A DNA stretch of 64,000 nt, taken from NCBI GenBank assembly GCA_011947345.1, contig JAAVTG010000620.1, forward strand, positions 620,001-684,000. The letters run 5' to 3'. The notes under the pieces are model-generated. The model searched no databases and was not told where the DNA came from. It worked only from the letters and a program-made list of their open reading frames with translations. Every line of letters starts with the position of its first letter. Position 1 is the first letter of the stretch. Below are positions 1 through 9,007 of the stretch, piece by piece. A program made the translations under genes and the position numbers. The DNA comes from Phytophthora quininea (taxonomy: Eukaryota; Oomycota; Peronosporomycetes; Peronosporales; Peronosporaceae).

Positions 1-646
1 CTTCATCATCCTCTTCATCTAGTTGATGGAGTACCTCGGCTAGAGCGTCTTCGTCAGTTTGATGTTGCAGCAAAAAGCGCCCTGTGATGTGCGTGTCATC
101 CTCGCACTCCCGCGAATGTCCATATTCAAGGCCATATGCTTACCCCAAGCACAAGCTTTCTGCTCAGCACCACGAGCTTCTGATACAGTCGTCTTCTCTG
201 CTTGAAAAGACTCTAAGAGCATCTCCAACGGTAGTGGAAACTGAAAAATGTGCACGATATTGCACGAAGTGCAAAACTTCGATCCCCACCGGAGAAGTGA
301 TAGGGACATGAAAGTAGTGGTAAAGTAACACACCAATCGTCATCGTGCACTTCGCAAATTTCGTAGTGAATAGTCCGCTTCTATTCACTACGATTTTACT
401 AGTGCAAAGCGGCCCCCGTACTGCCCCGTGCCATCGCTGCTCAGCCTCCCACTGCTACCACACCGGCCCCCAGACTGTCAACGCGTTGCCTGCAGGAGGC
501 CTCAGGTATTGAGCCACTCATAGACTGTCGCTGCGCCGTCTCCAGGGGCCTCAGGTGCTGTGCCACCTCTAGACTGGCGGAACATAGCATCCCGCTGTTG
601 CTGCTCCGCCTCCAACAAGCTTCAAGCTTCGCCGAGCCTCTGCGAG

Positions 647-1043
647 ATGCCGAATGCTGCTGCATGGACGGCTGATGAGGGCGTGAAGTTGTGCCAGGCT
701 TATCACAACATCTCTGGAGACGGAGCTACAGGGACTGTCCAGGCATCAAACCTGTTCTGGAGCCGCATCTACGATGCGTTCGTGCTGCTCACGGACAACG
801 GCATCACGACCAGAAAAGCTTGCGGCCTACAGAGTCGGTGGTCAGGCGTATTACGCACAGATGAGAGTCTCTACGCGTCGTGCCTTTCTTCGGTAAGATG
901 TTGCTTTTATCTTCCCCATTTCTTTACTTATTATAAAATGTTTAATACATTGAACAGGCTAAGGCAGAGGAGCATAGCGGCTGAATTGACGAAGACTACG
1001 TAGAGGAGGCAAAGAATCGATTCACCGCAAAACGAGAGCAACT
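647..1043 (+). pseudogene. SANT/Myb-like Harbinger accessory protein, truncated
   Basis: The protein starts MPNAAAWTADEGVKLCQAYH and has the tryptophan spacing of the trihelix/SANT-like proteins that partner Harbinger transposases (W at the start, FWSRIYDAF, LQSRWSGVL). An intron of about 64 nt (donor GTAAGA at 895, acceptor ACAG at 958) joins exon 1 to a short second exon rich in Glu and Lys. One stop follows soon after the acceptor. The reading ends near 1043, where the sequence passes into the opposite-strand transposase remnant, so the C-terminal half is deleted. In complete relatives this protein helps target the transposase to terminal repeats in the nucleus. Confidence 0.65.
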
Positions 1044-1346
1044 TAACGCCAGCATACGAATAGCTGCCGCAATCTTTACAACATGATGCACTCCATGCTT
1101 GCCTGTACAATCCTTTCTCCGCGAAAAGTAAATGTCTGCGTCACCTAGAGCACTAACCAAAGACAAGAAGAGCTCCTTGCTCATCGTAAATCTACGGCGA
1201 AACTGCTCGTCCGTGTAGGTAGCTTTGTTACTCAAATATTGTTTCCAAAAGCGTTTGTAGTCCTGTACATGATCTCGGACTAGGTTAGCACTCCTTCCTG
1301 GACGAGAACCTCCACGTTTTTGCTCTTGGACTTCTTGCGACGCCAA
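1043..1346 (-). pseudogene. HARBI1-like transposase, N-terminal fragment
   Basis: The minus-strand frame begins MASQEVQEQKRGGSRPGRSA and contains the helix-rich N-terminal segment of PIF/Harbinger nucleases (RRRFTMSKELFLSLVSALG, then GKHGVHHVVKIAAAIRMLA). It stops before the DDE catalytic domain; the codons after AAIRMLA are antisense to the neighbouring SANT gene. About 100 residues remain of a family protein that is usually 350-450 aa long. The element therefore lacks all three catalytic residues. The true start may lie further upstream, because the frame before 1346 is interrupted by a shift. Confidence 0.7.
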
Positions 1347-1873
1347 CGACGATTCGATAACATTACCGTCGTCAGTGCCTTGCAGCTCAAAGAGCTCATC
1401 TCAAAGTGTCGTGAGATAAAATAAAATTTGCACTTTTGCACTATATTGCTGTCAGTGGGGGACCTCACGGTAGTGCAACATAGTGCACAATAAACTGTAT
1501 CGTTTTTAACAAACATCGCTATTCACGTTGCACTATCACGTTTGCACTATGCACTACCGTTGGAGATGCTCTAACGACTGATCGTCCACTGGTAGCACGA
1601 CAGCCTGTAACCATGACCGTCTTGCGGCCTCAACGCGCTCTTGATGACGCTCACGACGGTCGCGACGGTAAACTTCCGCTCTCTGACTTAGCTCTGCATC
1701 TGGAGCACTCTGCTCGACTCGCTCATATTGCTCTGAGTGCTATGTGTTCCAGTCACGCAAATGTTAGCGCGCACCTGACCCGCACGAGCAAGGGAATCAG
1801 CAACCTGCATCGCTAAGAGTTGCTTCTTGTAGTCGCGCTGACTACTGCTGCAGGGGAGAACGACGAATGCCAT

Positions 1874-3728
1874 CCAAGTTTCGAAGATCTGCGATTAAGA
1901 GATTTGTGTGCACCACATAGAAGCAGAGTTTATTATCCTTACCGACCAGAATCCGGCTCTCCATGCTAACCGGAATCCAACAGAAATTCACCGGGATATG
2001 CACATAATATTTTGGTCTTTTCCGGTAGCAGCAGCGTGCTCCGTCGAATTTGCCTTGTACACCACAAGTGCCCTTCCTAGCGCTTAAGACCACGGGATCT
2101 ACATTGGCCCAGTCAAGCTACGTCGGGATCACCGCGGATCAAGCAGTGCTCGGGTGATCTGGATAATATATTAGCCAGATCGACTCGCAGCCTAGATCCA
2201 CTAGTACCAAGTGCGGATCCGAAGTCTACTGGAGTTACTACTTGGTCAGGACGACTGATCGACCCTCAACTCCCCCAAGATCACGCTATGGAAGCGTCAA
2301 GTAAGGAAAAGGAAGACAACAGTGTGGTGGAGATTTCTCCAAGTTCCGTCAACGAACTGTCGCCTCCGCTATTGGCTGATAAAATGCGTCGAGGTGGACC
2401 AATGGCGACGTGAGGCGAAGGTTTGTTGAAGATCGCTATCTCGAGGTGGTCGCTATTGCGAACCATCGCCTAGCCGTTGAATCTTCGGATGGGTAGCTCC
2501 GACGGCGACGCTTGTATTTTACTTGATATTTGTATAAAATTATCGGGAAGAGTAGATTTAGGAGAGTAAGAGCCCGTGAGGGCGATACAAAGAGAGCAGA
2601 ATTTTTCCTTGACTTCCCAAGCGCCCAAGCGTCCTAGGTAAGCACCTTTCCCTGTTGTCGTGGGTTATGCCTGCCAGTGAACTGTGGTGTAGGAATTACT
2701 CCACTTGGCAACGCAGCCTTAATATACAGTAGCCCCTGCCCACAACAACACGTCTCGCCCTCTTCCGAAGGTTCGACAAAAGCTGAGGCTTCGCCTGAAG
2801 GACGCCCAACTCGACTCACCCAGAGCCAGTCAAACGCACTCTTCTGCGATATTTCGACTAATCAAACAGCGCCACTAGCCCCGGGCTTTGGCTAGGACGC
2901 TTGACACACAATAAACGCACTCGAACTCCGGGGTTCCTCTAAAGAGAGGAAGCCACGCCTGGAAAAGCGCTTCCGGAGCCACAGCAGCAGAGCCACGACT
3001 AATAGGGGTTGGGCAGAGGCGAATAGGCTCTCCTTGATAATATAGCGGCTTAGCACGCGCCGCGAATCAATCCCTTTCAAGCAACACACACTTCTTGCCC
3101 TTGCCAACGAACGCTCGCACACACTGCTCACCGCGTTCGCCGAACTAGCATAATCCAGACACACACACACAAGTCTTACCTCTGGATGTCCAGGAGCTTG
3201 TGCGGCTTGAGTAGTCGGTGGAAAATACTGTTCTGTTTAGTATGGCCTTTCGGCCTTATCGTTTCCTATGTCTTTCAGTATGTCCTATACAAACATACAG
3301 TGAACGAAGGTTCGTTTTAGATCTCGGCGACCCTCTGCGAAGATTCGAACCGTCACCGTCCACGGGAGTCGCGAAACTTCGCAAGCGCCTACAATAGGAC
3401 CATCCGACCTAACATAGTCCGGGTTCGTCCTGAACTAGGCGTCCTCTTAAAGCCCAGGTTCGCGGGCCCAGCTTAGAGACGCATTGCCACTATATCCAGG
3501 GGTTCGTCAGCATGGCTTTTGGTTCCTTTTCAGTATACCCTTCCGCACCCAATACTGCGAAAGTTCCACTTGCGTCAGCTTCCAACGGGCTCAACCTTCG
3601 AACCGCAGCGTAGTGAACAATCGTTATACCACAGAACACAGACCTTTGTGAAATGAGTGTTCGTTTGGTCAGGCCAAGAGTGACGAGTGGTAGTTAGAGT
3701 GTATTTTGGTTTGATCCTGTTAAGGGAG
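1874..3728. other. Decayed repeat-rich sequence without a clear gene
   Basis: No convincing gene is seen. A short frame starting at 2288 (MEASSKEKEDNSVVEISPSS) resembles the acidic Ser-rich start of oomycete retrotransposon gag proteins but stops at 2411. A CA-dinucleotide run lies at about 3158-3171. A stretch at 3240-3330 contains a small hairpin (GCCTTTCGGCC); similar sequence around 51905-51990 (GCCCATTCGGGC followed by a related CAGTGAA stretch) suggests LTR-derived debris. At 3336-3384 there is an inverted repeat TGCGAAG/CTTCGCA. Confidence 0.4.
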
Positions 3729-4009
3729 TGTTGGGCGAAAGGGCCCTTGTGTGTGGAGTGCTAGTCGCATTTTAATGTGACTTCCAGCCGGAGTTATACT
3801 CCGGCGCCCCCGTAAAAGAGTCCACGGGACTAGGCAACCTTCGTCTGCTGGTGCCACGGGGTTTTGAGTGTGTGAGAGAGTGTTTGGACGTACAGACGAA
3901 GACTCGTGCCTGTAGCGTCGATTTATACTTGCCCACAGCGTAGACAGCGAGTGGAGGCCACACCGGCTCGGGCAGGGTCGGATCTAGTTTCTTCAGATCA
4001 CGCCCAACA
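3729..4009 (+). repeat. LTR, probably the 3' LTR of a lost element
   Basis: The 281-bp unit begins TGTTGGGCG and ends CGCCCAACA, a perfect 9-bp terminal inverted repeat with the TG…CA ends of LTRs. It is directly preceded by a short purine tract (AAGGGAG, 3722-3728) like a polypurine tract, as expected for a 3' LTR. Flanking 5-bp sequences differ (GGGAG and TTCGC), so a clean solo LTR with target duplication is not supported. A hairpin CCGGAGTTATACTCCGG lies inside at about 3788-3804. Confidence 0.55.
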
Positions 4010-4366
4010 TTCGCCTGACAATCTGGAAGGTGTATTGTTGTGTGCGAAAGCTCGGTGCTACCTTAGCGAAAGTTCAGTGGATTCCTACACCACACCAGCA
4101 CTACGGCCGGTAGTCGCTTGGGCAACGTCCATCGATGCGCGTGGCCGGGCGGCACCTCGAAGGCGCCTTGGCTCGTGGACAGGTCGCTATCGTAGCTATC
4201 GGTGCCCGGAACGCGGGTGAAAGTGGTGATCTCATTGAGCTCCCGCAGGTTGGTCGGACGGCAGCTTCAACGTGCCTCCATTTTTGGCCAATCCCAGTGC
4301 AAGATTCTTTTGAGGGACGTCTCAAGCTTTATTGAGCCTTTTGAGAGTCCAGCCAATACATATCCC
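4010..4366. other. Gap with no recognised gene
   Basis: A short plus-strand frame at 4135-4335 (MRVAGRHLEGALARGQVAIV…) overlaps a minus-strand frame of similar length. Neither matches a family I recognise. It may be the internal end of the element whose LTR lies just upstream. Confidence 0.3.
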
Positions 4367-4848
4367 TTAGGGGCTGGTCGCGCTGGCTGGTGCTGGTTCT
4401 CGGTCTGGTGCTCCGAGTGCCCTTGTGTCTAGGGAAGAAACCTCGAGGTTTTGGGTTTGACAATTTCGTTGGCCGCGATCCCAAGCACCGCGATCGCTCA
4501 AGATGCTGGTGACCACCAACATGCGCGCGCTCAAGCTCCGCCAACCACATGCGCAGGCTGTGGCGCGAAGCTCAAGAAGCGTCACTTGCCAAGAATCGAT
4601 CAATCTGCCATGTCCGTCGCCACTGACGCAACGACGGACAGCGCCAAGACGCAAAGTTCCATGACGCCGGCCACGCTCGCCTCCATGATGGCGTCTACTG
4701 CCACTTCGCTGCCAACTCTGGCTCCATCAGCTGTGACCGCCGCCATGCCAAGCGTGTCGCCGCCGTTTATTCTCGCCCCCAGGTTGTGGCTGCGCTTCAT
4801 GGCGAAGCATCCTCGGCTACTCCCGGCCCAAACGTGGCGGCATTGATG

Positions 4849-5850
4849 GGATACAATGATATCTGGCAGCGCCCGTCGATGGAGAGCCACGTGAATGCTG
4901 TAGAGCTGCAGCAGCATGCTGTAAGCTCTGGAAAAACCTTGCGGATGATGGCACGCGTGCTGCGGCTAAAACAGCTTGTGCTGCGAATGAAAAAACCATT
5001 AAAAAGGACGAAGAAAGCTTCAAAAGCCAAAGCAAAGAGCAGTCCTTCTATTGAATGGAGTGATGCAATGGTTCGCGAGCTGATGACACTGCGCTACGAG
5101 ACTTATGCTGAACATTTCGGCAAGGCCAAGAACAACGCGGCAATTGGAGCGTGCTGGGTGCTGCTTACAACTGACCTCAGCGACAGCGTCAGCATCGCCA
5201 TTTCTACCGAACAGTGCAAGAACAAGGTGAGTTGCCATTATTTGCGCGTACTAGTACCAGAGGTTCTAACATGCTGTGCAATAACTGTTTGTAGTTGAAG
5301 TGGCTAAAAACGAAGTGGGCCGAGTACAACGCCGACGTACGAGCGACTGGAAACAAGGAGAGTGAAGTAGTCGAACCTCCAGGGCTGGACTTGATGGAGG
5401 CGTTCTGGGCTGGGTCAGTTTATAACCTTATGTGATTTCCTTGACAAATTATTATCTAACAAGAAGCGTTGGTTATTGTGTGACAGATCATCTGGTATGA
5501 ATGGTCAGACGCTTGCAGACAGTGAGATAGATGGCGCGCCGCTGCTGTCGGAAGACGAGTGTGCTAGCGATGAAGAAACACGCCGTCAATCCCCACGCAA
5601 CCAACGCAGTAAAAAGCGAAAAACTATGGGCGACAGCTTCGAGATCGGCATGCAGTCGATTGCCGACGGCTTTCAAGCCATGGCAGCAGCCATGCAACCA
5701 GCATCTGCTACAGGAGAGAGCGCAGTGGCTGAGAGGCTTGAGGATCGCTTCAACCTGTTGCTACAGCGTCAAGATGAGCAGATGGAGCAGATGCGCATTC
5801 AAAATCAAAACCTTGCTGCTCTAGTCGCTGCCCTCACGGATAAAAGCTAG
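4849..5850 (+). CDS. Harbinger SANT/Myb-like accessory protein
   Basis: Three exons are seen. The first intron is 5226-5294 (GTGAGT…TTTGTAG); the second runs from about 5413 to the acceptor TGACAG at 5487. The middle has the SANT-like core (IEWSDAMVRELMTLRYETYAEHF, then LKWLKTKWAEYNADVRATGN; each well under full domain length). The C-terminus is a Glu/Gln-rich coiled coil (RLEDRFNLLLQRQDEQMEQM) preceded by a basic patch RSKKRKT. In related elements this DNA-binding protein is needed with the nuclease for transposition. The frame is open upstream of 4849, with Cys and His pairs from about 4680, so an earlier exon or start is possible. Confidence 0.7.
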
Positions 5851-5891
5851 AATACCAACAGTACGCGCCAAAATCAAACGGCGATTCGAGG

Positions 5892-7085
5892 CTAAAACAG
5901 CGCGGCAATGTCATTTCGTTTTTGCGAACCTAGTGTTGCGCGTAGTTTTCTATCGTTGGCGCTGTTTCTAAAAACCTCTCCACCGTCTTCCATCACTTCA
6001 TGTGCGTATAGTTCAATCGGGGCATCGTCTTGATAGTCCACTAGCAAATTATGTAGCACCAAACACGCTACAATAACACGCACAGAAGCCATCGGCGTAC
6101 GCTCTTCTAGTGGCTTCTTCAAAATGCGAAAACGCTCCTTTAGCAGCCCGAAAGCGCCTTCGATTGCCATACGCGTCGAGGGCAAGTTAAAATTGAAGGT
6201 TGTTTGGGCACGTGTGAGTCTTCCACCTTCATCCTTTTCGCTGCAGGGTGTCATGACTGCAGGCGAGACGCCGTAACCCGAGTCGGCTAAAACGTGATGG
6301 CCGCGAGGCAAAGTCTGTCGATGTTTCTTCCGAACCAAGAATACTGGAAAATCTTGGTGTCGCTCCAAGATCCAGGACGGATATCAAAAGATATAAATCG
6401 CTTCTTGTGGTCACAAACTGCTTGAACATTGACTGAAGGATAGCCTGTAGTTTAAAGTTATTCATGAACGGTTAGTTTAATATAAAAAAACTGAAAGGAG
6501 AAAGTGCTTCACTTACCTTTTCGATTGTACCAGCCTTCAAAGTCGCGGGGTCTGTTGATCGCGATCATGGTTCCATCCATGGCGCCGCAGCAAAATGGGA
6601 AACCGCGCAATTGACTGAATCCTTCTACGACATCTTCCCAAGCTTCTGGGTTGTGGTAGAGCGATGCACATAGATCTCATGGCTGCCAATACGCCAACAA
6701 TAGAGTTAACGTTAACAATACACCATGCTTTTGAGACACCAAACGCCTGTGCCGTTTCCCTATAGCCTCCGCTCGAGCCTAAATGAAATAGTGTACATGC
6801 TAAAGCCCTTTCAAAACTATACTTTTTGTACGGCTTTGTCGGAAAATGGACTCGAAGCATGCCGAGAAGCTTCTGAAATGTTGTCTGCGAGCAGCGCAAG
6901 TGACGGCAAAACCATGCATCATAACACTGGTCGTCAAGCATAGTCTCAAAGGCAACAGCAGCCTCAAAAGTGAAAACGTTGACAGGTACGTTACTCTGCA
7001 GCATAAGTCCACACACAAATGCAACACTTGCAGCCACGGTGTTGGCAGCAAGAGCAACAAAACGGGGCGGCGTAGGCATCGTCAA
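5892..7085 (-). pseudogene. HARBI1-type DDE transposase with two frame breaks
   Basis: The N-terminal part (7085 to about 6660) carries the helix-turn-helix region (FERALACTLFHLGSSGGYRE). The DDE fold follows: GAMDGTMIAINRPRDFEGW supplies the first Asp, RPGSWSDTKIF the second, and RMAIEGAFGLLKERFRIL the Glu. A 72-nt intron is at 6445-6516 (donor GTAAGT, acceptor CTACAG) and joins RKG to YPSVNVQAVCDHKKRF. Two frame changes remain, near 6655-6680 (before YHNPEAWEDVVEGF) and near 6310-6345 (before LPRGHHVLADSGYG). All catalytic residues are present, so the breaks could be sequence errors rather than decay. Confidence 0.85.
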
Positions 7086-7445
7086 GTGGCGATTGAAAAC
7101 TGCACTCAGTGGACACCAGCCAGGCTAGAAGACCGGGTACTCGACGTTTTGTCGAGTTATCAAAATGTCGCGATTTGGGCTATTTAACCTTACCCCTTTG
7201 CTATTTGGGCCAATTATCGACCAGTACTCACCTACTCCTAACGACAACACCAGACCGAGAACCAGCACCAGCCAGCGCGACCAGCCCCTTACGTCGCTAG
7301 GCTCGTTTTTGTCCGATATAAAAACATGCAGCTTTTGCATGTCTCTCGCAAATCTGAAGTTTCGCCGGCAACACCCGCGCGTCACGAATGGCTCCGCTTC
7401 GCAGGCGCCACACTCGAATCTGCAGCACACCCGACAGCCCCCGCG

Positions 7446-8777
7446 ATGGCCCCGATCCACGCGCTGGACGACGAGATGGTGGCGCAGCTGCTGGCCTTCG
7501 CGGCGCCGCGCGACGTGGAGGCCTTCACGTGCGCCTCCAAGTTCACGGCGCGCACCGTGCTGCCGCAGTTCCCCGTGTGGAAGGCGCTCTTCGTGCACCG
7601 CTGGGAGACGCTCAACTTTGCTCTGCCCGGGGCGCGCAGCGGCAACGTGCCGCTCGTGATCTCCGAGCAGACCCGGACGCTCTTCCCGGACAGCGTCAGC
7701 GAGAGCCGCATGTTCCAGCTGCTGGCGCACGCCGTGACGGCGCTGCCCAGCTACGCCGACATCCAACGCACGCGCCAGTACCGAGGCAGCCTCGCGCTCG
7801 AGCAAAAGTGAGTGCCACTGCAATTGCTGCTCGTTGACGGCCCATTAACGGTTATGTTGTGTGACGGATCACCATCCAGTGTCGCTTCGCTACACAAGCG
7901 CCCGGTCAAACCCAGCCGCGTGACCGAGTTCGGCTTCGACGGCGCCATCCTGGGCGACGACCGCTGTGTGCGCTCCAACGTGCCGTTCCCCACCACCTTC
8001 CACGTCGCTGTGTTCAAGCGCAAGAACCCACAGACCGACGCACTCGAGTACCACGTGGGCGTCGTGTCCAGTGGCTACTTTGAAATCTCCATCGTCAAGC
8101 GCCTCAAGCTGTCGGCGCGGCGTCTCCACGGCGAGGATGTGGTGTCCGTCGGCCTGGTGACCTCGCGCTTCCCGCTCGTAGACCGCCAGCCCGGATGGGA
8201 CTTTCGGTCGTACGGCTACCACGGCGACGACGGACAAATGTTCCACTCGAACCGGGGCCGGCAGTTTGGCCCAGCCTTCAGCACCAACGACACCATTGGC
8301 TGCGGCGTGCGTCGCAACGTCCGCGAAGGTCGCTCCTTCGTTATGTTCACCAACAATGGTGAGGTGATCGGCAACGACAGCAGCGAGGTCGAGTGCGTGC
8401 ACGAGCAATGGTATCCGGCCATCGGCCTGGACTGCTCGGACGCCATCCACGTGAATTTCGGCCAGGAACTGTTTGCGTACGACGGCATCGTCGATGAAAT
8501 GCTTGAAGAGTGTGATGGCAACGTCGAGTTCGTCCACAAGCAGCTGCAATGGTACTCGATCCACGACTCGGACGGTCAGAGCTTGAGCAGCTCCGAGGAG
8601 ACCGAAGGTTCCTACATCCCCAGCGTGGTGGACGAGCGCGATGGGTACGACGAATACGGGCTCGTGGAGGAATTCGACGGAGGCGAATGGCAGCGGTATG
8701 CCGCGTCCGACGCCATTTCGGACACGGAGGTGTGGTGGTCCGAAGGCGAGTGGAGCGACGAGCCGGCCTTCGACTAA
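7446..8777 (+). CDS. F-box and SPRY domain protein
   Basis: There are two exons with a 72-nt intron at 7808-7879 (GTGAGT…CATCCAG). Residues 1-50 form an F-box-like helix bundle (ALDDEMVAQLLAFAAPRDVE…FPVWKALFVHRW). Residues about 170-310 form a SPRY domain with the usual landmarks (GYFEISIVKRLKL, VSVGLVTSRFPL, SYGYHGDDGQMFHS, TIGCGVRR, FVMFTNNGEVIG). The tail is acidic and Tyr/Trp-rich. F-box proteins link substrates to SCF ubiquitin ligases and SPRY domains bind protein partners, so a substrate-receptor role is inferred. The start at 7446 is the first ATG that opens directly onto the F-box. The frame is intact, and the stop lies 230 bp before the next gene. Confidence 0.85.
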
Positions 8778-9007
8778 ACATTGTAGCATACTACTGAGAT
8801 GGCAACGACACTGGCAGTCGTATAGACAGCAAACAATAGCACTGTACAGATGTATTTCCTTGATAAACTCTCCTTCATGCAAGAGATGTTGCTCAGTTAG
8901 CGGCTGCACTTACCTACCGTAGTTTTTAATCTGTGGTTTATCAATTTCTAAATTATGACTTGGTTGCAGTTATACTCCCGTGCCCAAGGTGTGGCAGCTT
9001 GGCCGCC

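Larger units (their letters stand above)
217..1571. mobile_element. PIF/Harbinger DNA transposon, internally deleted
   Basis: The terminal inverted repeats are 20 bp and perfect: GAGCATCTCCAACGGTAGTG at 217-236 and its complement at 1552-1571. They are flanked by the 3-bp target duplication TAA (214-216 and 1572-1574), the TWA type used by PIF/Harbinger. Inside are remnants of the two usual genes in convergent orientation, a SANT/Myb-like protein (plus) and a HARBI1-type transposase (minus). Their 3' halves are missing, so the element cannot encode its own transposase. It sits inside an open minus-strand frame. Confidence 0.9.
1..1873 (-). pseudogene. Unrecognised ORF split by a transposon insertion
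   Basis: On the minus strand an open frame runs from about 1873 to 1575, is interrupted by the element at 217-1571, and resumes at 216 towards the window edge. Reading directly from 1575 to 216 while keeping one TAA target copy preserves the frame (…DDQSL then ESFQAEK…). The protein is rich in charged residues and Gln and ends in an acidic tract (EDALAEVLHQLDEEDDE). Two further single-base shifts are needed, near 1740 and near 133; the second is cured by adding one G. No domain is recognised. It may be a cellular gene or the gag of another retroelement. The gene is partial because the window cuts it. Confidence 0.4.
4370..7288. mobile_element. PIF/Harbinger DNA transposon, near full length
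   Basis: The 41-bp terminal inverted repeats are identical (4370-4410 and 7248-7288, starting GGGGCTGGTCGCGC). The target duplication is TTA (4367-4369 and 7289-7291). The 2919-bp element has the classic layout: a SANT/Myb-like gene on the plus strand (4849-5850) converging on a DDE transposase on the minus strand (7085-5892), with a 41-bp gap between the stops. The two identical ends suggest fairly recent movement, although the transposase frame is broken at two points. Confidence 0.93.

Noticed and set aside
3336..3384. Possible tRNA on the minus strand (TGCGAAG … GGTTCGAATC CTTCGCA-like ends)
   Set aside because: The paired ends enclose only about 48 nt, so there is no room for D and anticodon arms. 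It is more likely a fragment of a primer-binding or LTR-related sequence.
7125..7823. 232-codon minus-strand frame overlapping the Harbinger end and the F-box exon
   Set aside because: It spans the transposon boundary and is rich in Arg, Glu and Val typical of antisense GC-rich sequence.
7890..8909. 339-codon minus-strand frame opposite the F-box/SPRY gene
   Set aside because: It is a mirror of a GC-rich coding region with strong third-position bias. The plus strand has clear domains and splice sites.
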